Assembly: GCA_009780625.1 (NCBI GenBank)
Contig: WQZR01000015.1
Coordinates: forward strand, 1 to 16,573
Origin: Bacillota bacterium
GTDB lineage: Bacteria > Bacillota > Clostridia > Christensenellales > UBA1242
DNA length: 16,573 nucleotides
Direction: 5' to 3'
Numbering within the stretch: position 1 is the first letter of the stretch; each line of letters starts with the position of its first letter. Below, in pieces: positions 1 to 7,052 of this stretch. The position numbers were made by a program, and so were the translations under genes. The notes under the pieces are model-generated. The model did no database searches. It was not told the origin of the DNA and saw nothing but the letters and a program-made list of their open reading frames with translations.

Positions 1-629
1 GCTTTGAAATGATTCTTTTTGTTTTTATCATTTTTCTTACTTAATATAAGAGCAATGTTCCAATATTCTTCTGGTTTAAAGTTTCTGATTTCTTCTTCTC
101 TATCAACAACAATTTTAAGTGTTGCAGATTGAACACGGCCAGCAGAAAGTTTTGCACCTGAAATCTTTTTGTTTAGATATGGGCTTAGTTTATAACCAAC
201 AAGTCTATCCAGAACACGTCTTGCTTGATATGCGTCAACCAGGTCTAGGTTTATGGCTCTAGGAACTTTAAGTGCTTCTTCAATTGCTTTCTTTGAAATT
301 TCGTTAAACACAATTCTAACTGGAGCAGTTTCATCAATTCCTAAGATTCTTGCAATATGCCAACTGATTGCTTCCCCTTCTCTATCAGGGTCGGTTGCAA
401 GCAGAATTTCGTCTGCTGTTTTTGCTTTCAGTTTTAATGTCTTTTCGATATCTTTTTTATCTGGCATTGTTGTGTAGCTTGGTTCGAAGTTTTTTTCTAT
501 ACTTACTGCCAGAGTTTTTTTAGGTAAATCAACAACGTGACCCTTTGTAGGAAAAACTTCATAGCCACTGCCTAGAAATTTTTTTATTGAGTCTTTTTTA
601 CCAGCACCTTCGATTACAACTAATTTCAT
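1..629 (-). CDS. topA: DNA topoisomerase I, N-terminal part (3' end outside window)
   Basis: Type IA topoisomerase that relaxes negatively supercoiled DNA by passing one strand through a transient break. About 209 N-terminal residues are visible; the gene runs off the left edge, so the active-site tyrosine cannot be checked. The Toprim domain is recognisable: Glu7 near the start, then the acidic triad in ATDPDREGEAISWH (Asp80, Asp82, Glu84). It is followed by the family motifs VDAYQARRVLDRLVGY and SAGRVQSATL. The ATG at 629 has a Shine-Dalgarno site (GGGAG) 5 bases upstream and lies 10 bases after the dprA stop, the usual Firmicutes dprA-topA order. It is probably co-transcribed with dprA. 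Odd: the first motif reads IEGAGKKDSIKKFLG instead of the usual VESPAKAKTI. The catalytic Glu and the nearby Lys remain, but the Ser-Pro is lost. The identification is secure. Confidence 0.95.
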   Translation of the reverse strand, partial: MKLVVIEGAGKKDSIKKFLGSGYEVFPTKGHVVDLPKKTLAVSIEKNFEPSYTTMPDKKDIEKTLKLKAKTADEILLATDPDREGEAISWHIARILGIDETAPVRIVFNEISKKAIEEALKVPRAINLDLVDAYQARRVLDRLVGYKLSPYLNKKISGAKLSAGRVQSATLKIVVDREEEIRNFKPEEYWNIALILSKKNDKNKKNHFK

Positions 630-639
630 ATATACTCCC

Positions 640-1833
640 TTATTTTAAACAGTATAAACCGTCTTTGATTTCAACTATGCCTTTAACCTGTAAAACGGTT
701 AGTGTGGAATTTACAACTTTTGCATCTAAGCCAGAGTGAGTTGCAATTTCAGTTTTTGAAAGCGAGTTATAGCCTATTGTGTTCACGATTTGCTTTTCGC
801 CTTCGTTCAATGTAGCATAGATTTTTATAAAGTTAAAACTTTTTTTAGCCTCTTGTTTCTCGTTTAACTCTTCTTTCTTTTCGGTTTGAGGTTTAACTTT
901 TTTGGGTTTACTTTCTTTTTTTGGAATTTTATTTTGATTTCCTTCAAGCCTATCTAGGAAATCAAGCACTTCGTCTGGACTTATTGTAAACGCTTGTGGA
1001 TATGCTTTTATGGCAAGCAGGTTTCCTTCGCTTGCAGTGCGTTCAATCTCTGCAGGCACAACAAAAACATCTTTTCCATATTCTATTGCAAAGTTGAATG
1101 TGTGAAGCGCTCCCGATTTTTTGCCCATTTGCGGAAACACGTTCGCATCAGAAAGAGCAGCAATGATTCTATTTCTTGTTGGAAAGTTGTGTGGCATGAT
1201 GTCTTTTGTTGGAGGGTATTCACTCAGAAGCAAACCATCTTTTGCAATCTTTTCTGCAAGCTCTGCATTTTGTTTTGGATATATTCTATTAAAACCACCA
1301 CCAAGAACTGCAATGGTTCCGCTTCCGGCCTTCAATGCTTCTTCGTGTGCGATTGTGTCAATGCCCTGAGCAAGACCACTTACAAGAACAACTCCGTGCG
1401 AAGCAAGTTTAGATGCAAAGATTTTAGCAACACGTGTTCCATAGCCATCTGGAAGCCTTGTTCCGATAATACTTGCTGTCTTTTGGTCGATATATCTTAA
1501 GTCGCCTTTATAGAAAAGCAGATGAAAAACTTGTGCATCAATTGCTTCTTGGACTTTTCTTGGAACGTATTTTGAAAACTTAGTTAGAACTTTTGTGTTG
1601 TCTTTTTTAAGCACATCAAGCATGTCGCTAAGAATTTTTTCTGTTGCAAGCCAGCCCCATTCTTCAGCCTTATCTCTTCCAACAATCTCGGCAAGCTTTT
1701 CATCACGCTTATTGAATGCCCCAAAAACGTTTTCATAAGACTTATATATAGAGAAGAGTTCTGTAATCTTTGCATTGCTGACAGATATATATGAAAGCCA
1801 TGTTAAATATTTTTCCTCTGCGTTATAAAACAT
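640..1833 (-). CDS. dprA: DNA processing protein DprA (Smf family)
   Basis: DprA binds incoming single-stranded DNA and loads RecA during natural transformation; it is widespread also in bacteria not known to be competent. The protein has 397 residues from this start. An N-terminal helical region (1-110) is followed by the Rossmann-like core (about 115-295) with SGLAQGID (152-159), SEYPP (204-208) and FPTRNRII (217-224). Then come a Lys/Glu-rich linker (about 302-332) and a C-terminal winged helix (about 338-397) ending at the stop. Some core motifs are divergent: NVFPQ stands where VVVEA is usual, and KSGALHTF where KSGALITA is usual. The frame also stays open to a TTG at 1872, but that codon lies in the terminator and promoter of the preceding unit. 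The ATG at 1833 fits the family N-terminus and sits 7 bases after a perfect -10 box, without a Shine-Dalgarno site, suggesting a leaderless message. topA follows. Confidence 0.93.
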   Translation of the reverse strand: MFYNAEEKYLTWLSYISVSNAKITELFSIYKSYENVFGAFNKRDEKLAEIVGRDKAEEWGWLATEKILSDMLDVLKKDNTKVLTKFSKYVPRKVQEAIDAQVFHLLFYKGDLRYIDQKTASIIGTRLPDGYGTRVAKIFASKLASHGVVLVSGLAQGIDTIAHEEALKAGSGTIAVLGGGFNRIYPKQNAELAEKIAKDGLLLSEYPPTKDIMPHNFPTRNRIIAALSDANVFPQMGKKSGALHTFNFAIEYGKDVFVVPAEIERTASEGNLLAIKAYPQAFTISPDEVLDFLDRLEGNQNKIPKKESKPKKVKPQTEKKEELNEKQEAKKSFNFIKIYATLNEGEKQIVNTIGYNSLSKTEIATHSGLDAKVVNSTLTVLQVKGIVEIKDGLYCLK

Positions 1834-1840
1834 ACTTAAG

Positions 1841-1869
1841 ATTATATCTGTGATTTTCCAAAACTCCAA
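1841..1869 (-). promoter_or_regulatory. Promoter of dprA-topA, predicted leaderless
   Basis: Reading the minus strand: -35 TTGGAG (1869-1864), 17-base spacer, perfect -10 TATAAT (1846-1841), then 7 bases and the dprA ATG. Transcription would start at or next to the ATG. The -35 begins one base after the U-tract of the upstream terminator. Confidence 0.75.
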
Positions 1870-1870
1870 C

Positions 1871-1895
1871 AAAAAAGAGCCCGTAGGCTCTTTTT
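1871..1895 (-). terminator. Rho-independent terminator of the small membrane protein gene
   Basis: A 10-bp stem (1872-1881 with 1886-1895, sequence AAAAAGAGCC / GGCTCTTTTT) and a 4-base loop. On the minus strand the stem is followed by a run of six T. It lies 14 bases after the stop of the gene at 1910-2185 and directly in front of the dprA promoter. Confidence 0.85.
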
Positions 1896-1909
1896 GAAAT
1901 TTTGTCTTC

Positions 1910-2185
1910 TTATATAATAAAGAAATAGTCTAGTGCAACAAGAACGAAACCCGCTGCAACAAAACACAATGCAACGATGTTAAGCGTCCAAACTTTTGTG
2001 TCGTAAAATTTGATTTCGCTTTTTTCGATGTTTCTAAGTCTTGCAACAATTGGCTTTGCCATAATTGCCAAAGACGCTCCAAGAATTGCAAAAAGAATTG
2101 CAGCAACAATATGCACCTGCAAAACAAAAGCCAGCAAATCTGTGAATAAGTCTACGAAATATTGTGAAGTTACGAAATCAAACAT
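1910..2185 (-). CDS. Small two-helix membrane protein, function unknown
   Basis: I do not recognise a family. The 91-residue product has two clear hydrophobic segments, about 20-43 and 67-88. They are joined by a charged loop (about 49-64: RLRNIEKSEIKFYDTK) containing four Arg/Lys before the second helix. By the positive-inside rule, the loop would face the cytoplasm and both ends would face out. There is no signal peptide cleavage site and no cysteine pair. It starts with ATG, with a purine-rich Shine-Dalgarno site (GAGGAAG) in front. It has its own strong promoter and its own terminator, so it is a single-gene unit, divergent from the DUF4364 gene. It is a real gene (codon use, signals at both ends), but the function cannot be inferred. 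Confidence 0.75.
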   Translation of the reverse strand: MFDFVTSQYFVDLFTDLLAFVLQVHIVAAILFAILGASLAIMAKPIVARLRNIEKSEIKFYDTKVWTLNIVALCFVAAGFVLVALDYFFII

Positions 2186-2209
2186 TTTCTCTTCCTCTCT
2201 TTATAATTT

Positions 2210-2238
2210 AGTATATATCAATCATCTCAATTTGTCAA
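2210..2238 (-). promoter_or_regulatory. Strong sigma-A-type promoter for the small membrane protein gene
   Basis: Minus strand: perfect -35 TTGACA (2238-2233), 17-base spacer, -10 TATACT (2215-2210). The predicted leader is about 18 bases and carries a Shine-Dalgarno site. Confidence 0.85.
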
Positions 2239-2287
2239 TATATGTTTTTTCTTTATACCTTATAAAAGTGCTTATTTTGTAAATATA

Positions 2288-2296
2288 TGTTAAAAT
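2288..2296 (+). promoter_or_regulatory. Extended -10 promoter of the DUF4364 gene, predicted leaderless
   Basis: Plus strand: TGT followed directly by -10 TAAAAT (2291-2296), then 6 bases and the ATG at 2303. No convincing -35 box is seen 16-18 bases upstream, which fits an extended -10 promoter. No Shine-Dalgarno site precedes the ATG. Confidence 0.6.
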
Positions 2297-2302
2297 ATAA
2301 GT

Positions 2303-2845
2303 ATGAAAACTGCTCCGTATAAACCAAGCCCAATGGTTGCGAAGTTAATTATGCTTTATGTGCTAGAAAAAATGGATATTCCTCTAACGGAGTATTCTAT
2401 TCTTGAAATTGTGACAAGCAGCAACGACTGGCTTAACTATATGGATGCAAAAGTTATTTTGTTGGATTTAGTTGATGTTGGTTTTGTTAAATTTATGGGC
2501 GAAGGACGTGAGAGAAAATACTCCCTCACTCACGACGGAAGAAGTTGCTTGAGTTATTATTTCCAAAGAATTCCTGCAACACTTAGAGAAGAGATTTTGG
2601 AATATTCAAAAAAATCTCGTGCAACGCTTAAACGTAATCAAGAATATCTTTCAGACTTCTATAAAGTTACAGATGGCGAATATATGATTAACCTTAAAAT
2701 CAAAGACAGTGCAAGTTATGAACCAATGCTTGAAATCAACCTTAAAACCAATTCCAGACAACAGGCAATCATCGTATACAAAAAATGGAAAGCAGTTGCT
2801 CCGCAAATCTATGAAATGCTTATATCAAACCTGTTTGAAGAGTAA
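2303..2845 (+). CDS. DUF4364 family winged-helix protein
   Basis: The 180-residue protein has the layout of the DUF4364 family, common in clostridia and related to PadR/MarR-like winged-helix regulators. The N-terminal half (about 12-90) is helical and ends in a probable wing (VDVGFVKFMGEGRERKYSLTHDGR). The C-terminal half (about 95-180) mixes helix and strand and may mediate dimer contacts or bind a ligand (inference). It is one of only two plus-strand genes here, divergent from the small membrane protein gene, so it may act on the shared intergenic region; this is untested. The ATG lies 6 bases from a -10 box, and the message looks leaderless. A bidirectional terminator follows the stop at once. 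The family call is firm; the target and ligand are unknown. Confidence 0.85.
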   Translation: MKTAPYKPSPMVAKLIMLYVLEKMDIPLTEYSILEIVTSSNDWLNYMDAKVILLDLVDVGFVKFMGEGRERKYSLTHDGRSCLSYYFQRIPATLREEILEYSKKSRATLKRNQEYLSDFYKVTDGEYMINLKIKDSASYEPMLEINLKTNSRQQAIIVYKKWKAVAPQIYEMLISNLFEE

Positions 2846-2847
2846 CA

Positions 2848-2872
2848 AAAAAAACGCCGATGGCGTTTTTTT
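2848..2872. terminator. Bidirectional rho-independent terminator
   Basis: An 11-bp perfect stem (2848-2858 with 2862-2872, AAAAAAACGCC / GGCGTTTTTTT) and a 3-base loop. It has a T-run on either strand and sits between the converging ends of the DUF4364 gene and degV, so it can serve both. Confidence 0.9.
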
Positions 2873-2877
2873 CTTTC

Positions 2878-3729
2878 TTATTTTTTGAAGAATGCAAGTC
2901 CAACACAGTTTGGACCAATATGTGTTCCAACTGTTGGGCCGATGTCTCTAATCACAATATTTTCTATATTCGCTCTTTCCTTAAGTTTTGCTGCAAGCTT
3001 TTTTCCAAGTTCTAGGTTGTTTGAGTGACCTACGTATACAGGTTTAGATAAATCAATTTCTTCTTTTGTTCCAAGCTCAATAATTTTATTGAAAGCTTTT
3101 TGTTGCCCAAATTCTTTTCCGATGTTTTCAACCATCTTGTCTCTGATTGTGATGATTGGTTTTATGTTTAGAAGTGTTCCAATAACCGCTGCAGTTGGTT
3201 TAATTCTTCCGCCTCGTTTTAGGTATTTCAAGTCCTCAACGTTTGCATAGAGTGTTGATTTAGGCTTTAGCCTCTCAAGTTCGTCATACGTCTCTTTGGC
3301 TGTCTTGCCTTCATTTCTAAGCCTAATAGCTTCAAAAACAAACTTGCCTAGTTGCAATGTTACAGTCTCACTGTCAAAAGCATATACTTTATTTTTAGAA
3401 TCCTTTTCCACTTCTTTTTTAAACTTTTCAATAACAGAAAAGGTTGCGCTCATTCCACTTGAAATTGAAACAAACAAAACATCTTTGTTGCCAAGATGTG
3501 CCATAGCAGCATTCTCAATCGCCTCATATGTCAACTGAGAAGTTTTTGCTGGCTCTTCTGTCGCTTCCAGTTTCTTATAGAACTCGCTAAAACTTAAATT
3601 AATTCCGTCTTGATATACCTCTTCGCCCCAATTGACGCTTATAGGCAGAACTGTGATTCCAAGTTGCTTTGCTTCCTTTTGTGTGATGTCTGAACTGCTG
3701 TCCGTTACGATATAAAATTTCTTTTCCAT
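2878..3729 (-). CDS. DegV family fatty-acid-binding protein
   Basis: DegV proteins bind a fatty acid and, as FakB, present it to the kinase FakA for phosphorylation and entry into phospholipid synthesis. The 283-residue length is typical. Family marks in order: the start IVTDSSSDIT, TSQLT (about 63-67, the usual lipid-contacting TSQ), ISSGMSATF (about 89-97), DSETVTLQLG, LKYLKRGGRI (about 163-172), and a C-terminal GPTVGTHIGP. These cover both lobes. No fakA-like gene is in the window, so a FakB role is inferred from the family; organisms often carry several DegV paralogues. The ATG has a strong Shine-Dalgarno site inside the end of the XRE gene, whose stop lies one base upstream, so the two are translationally close and co-transcribed. 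Both are presumably under the XRE promoter. Confidence 0.93.
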   Translation of the reverse strand: MEKKFYIVTDSSSDITQKEAKQLGITVLPISVNWGEEVYQDGINLSFSEFYKKLEATEEPAKTSQLTYEAIENAAMAHLGNKDVLFVSISSGMSATFSVIEKFKKEVEKDSKNKVYAFDSETVTLQLGKFVFEAIRLRNEGKTAKETYDELERLKPKSTLYANVEDLKYLKRGGRIKPTAAVIGTLLNIKPIITIRDKMVENIGKEFGQQKAFNKIIELGTKEEIDLSKPVYVGHSNNLELGKKLAAKLKERANIENIVIRDIGPTVGTHIGPNCVGLAFFKK

Positions 3730-3730
3730 A

Positions 3731-4414
3731 TTACTCTTTCTCCTCTCCTTGTTGATGAATGTTGGCTATAATCATTGGCAACTTTTTGATTGTTCTTCTT
3801 ATAGCTGTTGCAAACACTGTGATGATTGTTGCAAACAATGCTGCCACCCAAAACACCCATAAATGATTTACAATCATAAGCGTTGTGAACGATGCATGCA
3901 GAGCGACGCTGATGCTGAAATAGAACGCGGCGGCTGAAGCAATAAACTTCCATCTGACCGCATAAAATCCGCCAGCAATAAACGCCGAAAGCACTGCAGG
4001 TGGAATTGAATATAGTATTGCAAGCCAAGAATATTCCCAGCCTGGAATTTCTGCAAGAAAAATAAACACCAGAAAACCAATTGCAAGAAAAATCACAAAA
4101 TTCATAAGTGCAAAATATATGCGGTTTATTTTTTTATCGAGCTTTGGTATTTCGGAAATCAAGTTGTCAACACTTGTATTAAAAAACAACGCTATTTGAG
4201 TCAGTGTGAAAGCGTCTGGGGCTCCTTCGCCTCTTTCCCACTTAGATATAGACTTATCGCTATAGCCAAGTTTAGTCGCCAATTGTCCTTGTGTTAGGTT
4301 TCTAGAACGTCTGAAAAGCAACAAATTCTTGGCAAGTTTCTTGTTAAACTCTTGCTCTTTTTCAACTCTTGAAACTTCTTTTGTTTCTTCTGTTTTATTT
4401 TTGTTTTCTGTCAT
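3731..4414 (-). CDS. Membrane-anchored XRE-type transcriptional regulator
   Basis: The 227-residue protein has an acidic/basic start (1-20), a Cro/C1-type helix-turn-helix (about 23-85, with LTQGQLATKLGYSDKSISKW) and then about four hydrophobic segments (roughly 100-122, 130-150, 155-180, 183-205). The short C-terminal tail is charged. The DNA-binding part faces the cytoplasm and the rest is in the membrane, so a membrane or envelope signal may be sensed; this is inference. An in-frame ATG at 4468 would add 18 residues but lies upstream of a good promoter, so the ATG at 4414 is chosen. It has no Shine-Dalgarno site and begins 10 bases after the -10 box. degV follows after one base. Repeats in the promoter suggest autoregulation. 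The target and signal are unknown. Confidence 0.82.
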   Translation of the reverse strand: MTENKNKTEETKEVSRVEKEQEFNKKLAKNLLLFRRSRNLTQGQLATKLGYSDKSISKWERGEGAPDAFTLTQIALFFNTSVDNLISEIPKLDKKINRIYFALMNFVIFLAIGFLVFIFLAEIPGWEYSWLAILYSIPPAVLSAFIAGGFYAVRWKFIASAAAFYFSISVALHASFTTLMIVNHLWVFWVAALFATIITVFATAIRRTIKKLPMIIANIHQQGEEKE

Positions 4415-4424
4415 TATACTTAAC

Positions 4425-4453
4425 AGTATAGCAGATAGTAGAAATAACGCCAA
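4425..4453 (-). promoter_or_regulatory. Promoter of the XRE-degV operon
   Basis: Minus strand: -35 TTGGCG (4453-4448), 17-base spacer, extended -10 TGC-TATACT (-10 at 4430-4425). The ATG starts 10 bases further on, so the leader is at most a few bases. The spacer contains one copy of a 9-base motif repeated upstream. Confidence 0.7.
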
Positions 4454-4520
4454 ACATTTCAGACGCATATCTATTTTTTATGGACAGCACTCTACTATCA
4501 AAATACCTCACTCTACTATC
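4434..4520. repeat. Three copies of a 9-base motif around the XRE promoter (candidate operator)
   Basis: GATAGTAGA occurs at 4434-4442, between the -10 and -35 boxes of the XRE promoter. Its reverse complement TCTACTATC occurs at 4491-4499 and 4512-4520. The last two belong to a 12-base direct repeat CACTCTACTATC with starts 21 bases apart, about two helical turns. The inverted order toward the promoter copy is as expected for a looping or cooperative operator, but binding is inference. Confidence 0.5.
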
Positions 4521-4521
4521 G

Positions 4522-4536
4522 GTGGAGAGGCTCCAC
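4522..4536. repeat. Perfect short inverted repeat in the intergenic region
   Basis: GTGGAG-AGG-CTCCAC: a 6-bp perfect stem with a 3-base loop, next to the last TCTACTATC copy. It has no T-run on either side, so it is not a standard terminator. Nearby, CTATCGGTGG (4516-4525) recurs with one change as CTATCGGCGG (4554-4563). The function is unknown. Confidence 0.4.
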
Positions 4537-4595
4537 GGCATTTTGAGCTATGTCTATCGGCGGTCACTTTATATCTATTTTCTCTAGAATGTAGT

Positions 4596-4616
4596 AAAAA
4601 AGGCGTGGAAACGCCT
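4596..4616 (-). terminator. Rho-independent terminator of pheST
   Basis: A 6-bp stem (4601-4606 with 4611-4616, AGGCGT / ACGCCT) and a 4-base loop, followed on the minus strand by a run of six T. It lies 37 bases after the pheT stop. Confidence 0.8.
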
Positions 4617-4653
4617 CTCTTCTGGTGCTCTTTAGCTCTATTTTGTTGATTTT

Positions 4654-7038
4654 CTATAGCGAATAGCCGTATTCAATCATGTGTCTAACAAATTTTTCTC
4701 GCACAACTTCAATTTCAGCAGATGTTAGAGTTTTTTCTCTACTTCCAATTGTGATTTCAACCGTGAATGTTTTTCTGCCATTTCCAACGTCATAATCTGT
4801 GATAAATCGCTTAGACATAGCAAATTCATCTCTAAAAGACATCATTGCTTTTTCAAATTCGAAGTATTTCGTCTCTTCCCCAACCACAAAAGTAAAGTCG
4901 CTGGTTGTTGTTGGGAACCTTGAAGTTGATTCAATCTCAGTTGTTCCAACTTTTATGCCCAGAAGTTCTTCAAATCTGATTTCAAGCATGGCGATTGTTT
5001 TATATCTGTCGATGTTTTTTCTTATTCTTGGATTGATTAGTCCAAACACACCTATAAATATGTCGCCACAATAAACACTGAATGTGTTATTGATGTGAAA
5101 ATTGTTTTCATGTAGTGGAATATTGCATTCGTCTTTATATGGAATGATTCTAATTTTTGCATTAAAGTTATTGTTAAACATTGAGTGGAGCAAATCTCTC
5201 ATTTCTTCAAGAGCATCTTTATCCTCCTCCCCTGTTGCAATGATTGCCGAAAGCCTCTTTGCTTCTTTGGAATCGCTTCCCATGATTTTCCCTATTTCAA
5301 AAACTCTAATTTCGCTTTGAGTTTTTTTGTTTTGCTCAACAACTTTGATTAAGCTTGAATATAGTTTTGTTCTTAAATCGTTATTATCTTTGTTTACGCT
5401 ATTCATTGTTCTAAGAACTGATTTATCAACAATTCCAAGTCTTTGGTTTAGTTTTGTATCACTCCAAATATATGTGTGGACTTCGTTAAAACCAGACTGA
5501 GCGAAATGTTTTTTAACCTCTTGTTCAACAACAAATCCTCTTGGTTGCGGGTTGCCTTCTATGTTCATTGTTGGAGCCGCTGGCAATATGCTTGCATAGC
5601 CAACAATTCTTGCATATTCTTCAACCAGACATTCAGCAAACTTCACGTCTTTTGTTGCACGCCAAGATGGAACCAAAACATTCATTTCAGTTTTATTTTT
5701 TGTTACAACAAAGCCTAAACGTGTTAGAACTTTTTCTATATCCCCTGCTTTAGACTCCTTACCCATATAGCCGTCGATAAAACTCTTTGTTATTCTAAGG
5801 TTTATTGCTTTATGTGGGTTTGGATAGTTGTCTGCCAAACCACTTGAAACAACTGCGTTTTTATTTGCTTTTTTAAGAAGATAATAGAATCTGTCTATTG
5901 CAAGAAGCGTCAGCTCTGGGTCTAGAGTCTTTTCGTATCTCTTTGATGCTTCCGTGTATACGCCAAGATTTGTTCTTGTTCTTCTGATGCTTGTTGCATC
6001 GAATGTTGCAGATTCCAAAATCATGTTTGTTGTGTTTTCATCAGTTTTTGCATCATCACAACCGATTACACCAGCAATCGCCTCAACCTTGTTGTTTATG
6101 TTGATTGTTAGAGCATTTGCTGGAAGTGTTCTGTCTTTGTTGTCCAGAGTTCTTACAGGTGTTCCAACAACTCCTTGCTCAACTGAAATTTCGCATTTTT
6201 TGCTTGGCTTAAGTTTGTTGAAGCAGAATGCGTGCATTGGTTGACCAATGTCTAGCATCACATAGTTTGTGATATCTGAAAGCATATTTACCGATTTATT
6301 TCCAAGCATATTCAACCTAACAAAAATGTCGAGCGGTGCGCTTTCGTTTTTGATGTTTGAAAACTTAATAGCCGAATATCTTCTACATAATTCTTTATTT
6401 TCGATTTTTACTTTAATCTGTTCAGTCTGAAGCGCTGCTTCTTCTTTAACTCCAAGAGTTTTTGGAGCTTTAAGTTTTAAATCAAATATTGCAGCAATTT
6501 CTCTAGCAAAGCCATAGTGACAAAATAGGTCTGGCCTGTTTGTTATGCTCTTTGGGTCTACATGTAAGATTGTATCTCTATATCCAACAACAGTTTCTAG
6601 AGCAAGTCCAAGTTTTGTGTTGTTTGGAAGCTCTATAATCGTTTCCTGGCGTTCTTCACATATTCCAAGCTCATCGGCAGATAGACACATCCCGTTGCTC
6701 TCATGCCCTCTAATGACTGTTTTTGCAACCGTCATTTCACCAAGTCTTGCGCCAGCAGGACTAAAACAAACAACAAGCCCGGCTCTAGCATTTGGAGCTC
6801 CACAAACAACATCAAGAAGTTTGCCGTCCCCTGCGTCTACTTTAAGTGCTGAAAGTTTTGTTCCTTCAATTGCTTCTCTTGTGACAATCTTTGCTGTGAT
6901 TAGATTTGTTCTATCTTGACCTCTTTCCTCAATCAACTCAACTTCTGCAGTTGAAAGAGAAAGCCTTTCAGCCAAAGTTTTCACACTGATTTTTGATGTG
7001 TCAACATAGTCGTTTAACCAGTTTAATGATAATTTCAT
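4654..7038 (-). CDS. pheT: Phenylalanyl-tRNA synthetase beta subunit
   Basis: Beta chain of the cytoplasmic alpha2-beta2 enzyme that charges tRNA-Phe; it binds the tRNA and edits misacylated Tyr-tRNA-Phe. The 794 residues are normal for a full-length bacterial form. In order: the N-terminal part MKLSLNWLNDYV; the OB-fold tRNA-binding domain (about 40-150, with VVCGAPNARAGL); the B3/B4 editing region, starting around SITNRPDLFCHYGFAREIAA (about 165-185); the B5 region; the catalytic-like core; and the C-terminal anticodon-binding domain (about 700-794, SRFPTTTSDFTFVV to GSREKTLTSAEI). The ATG has a Shine-Dalgarno site (AGGAG) that overlaps the pheS end, 14 bases downstream of the pheS stop. 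The two form one operon that ends at the hairpin at 4596-4616. No frameshift or truncation is visible. Confidence 0.97.
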   Translation of the reverse strand: MKLSLNWLNDYVDTSKISVKTLAERLSLSTAEVELIEERGQDRTNLITAKIVTREAIEGTKLSALKVDAGDGKLLDVVCGAPNARAGLVVCFSPAGARLGEMTVAKTVIRGHESNGMCLSADELGICEERQETIIELPNNTKLGLALETVVGYRDTILHVDPKSITNRPDLFCHYGFAREIAAIFDLKLKAPKTLGVKEEAALQTEQIKVKIENKELCRRYSAIKFSNIKNESAPLDIFVRLNMLGNKSVNMLSDITNYVMLDIGQPMHAFCFNKLKPSKKCEISVEQGVVGTPVRTLDNKDRTLPANALTININNKVEAIAGVIGCDDAKTDENTTNMILESATFDATSIRRTRTNLGVYTEASKRYEKTLDPELTLLAIDRFYYLLKKANKNAVVSSGLADNYPNPHKAINLRITKSFIDGYMGKESKAGDIEKVLTRLGFVVTKNKTEMNVLVPSWRATKDVKFAECLVEEYARIVGYASILPAAPTMNIEGNPQPRGFVVEQEVKKHFAQSGFNEVHTYIWSDTKLNQRLGIVDKSVLRTMNSVNKDNNDLRTKLYSSLIKVVEQNKKTQSEIRVFEIGKIMGSDSKEAKRLSAIIATGEEDKDALEEMRDLLHSMFNNNFNAKIRIIPYKDECNIPLHENNFHINNTFSVYCGDIFIGVFGLINPRIRKNIDRYKTIAMLEIRFEELLGIKVGTTEIESTSRFPTTTSDFTFVVGEETKYFEFEKAMMSFRDEFAMSKRFITDYDVGNGRKTFTVEITIGSREKTLTSAEIEVVREKFVRHMIEYGYSL

Positions 7039-7052
7039 TCTATTCTCCTACC

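Noticed and set aside
994..1500. A 168-codon open frame on the plus strand
   Set aside because: It lies wholly antisense to dprA, has no ribosome site or recognisable domain, and is explained by the codon bias of the opposite strand. Similar antisense frames at 6545-6919, 13512-13832 and 15167-15484 are rejected for the same reason.
1834..1872. TTG at 1872 as the dprA start
   Set aside because: This codon lies in the terminator/promoter region, has no ribosome site, and would add 13 residues not typical of the family; the ATG at 1833 fits better.
4415..4468. ATG at 4468 as the XRE gene start
   Set aside because: The promoter for the gene lies between this ATG and the one at 4414, and there is no ribosome site in front of it.
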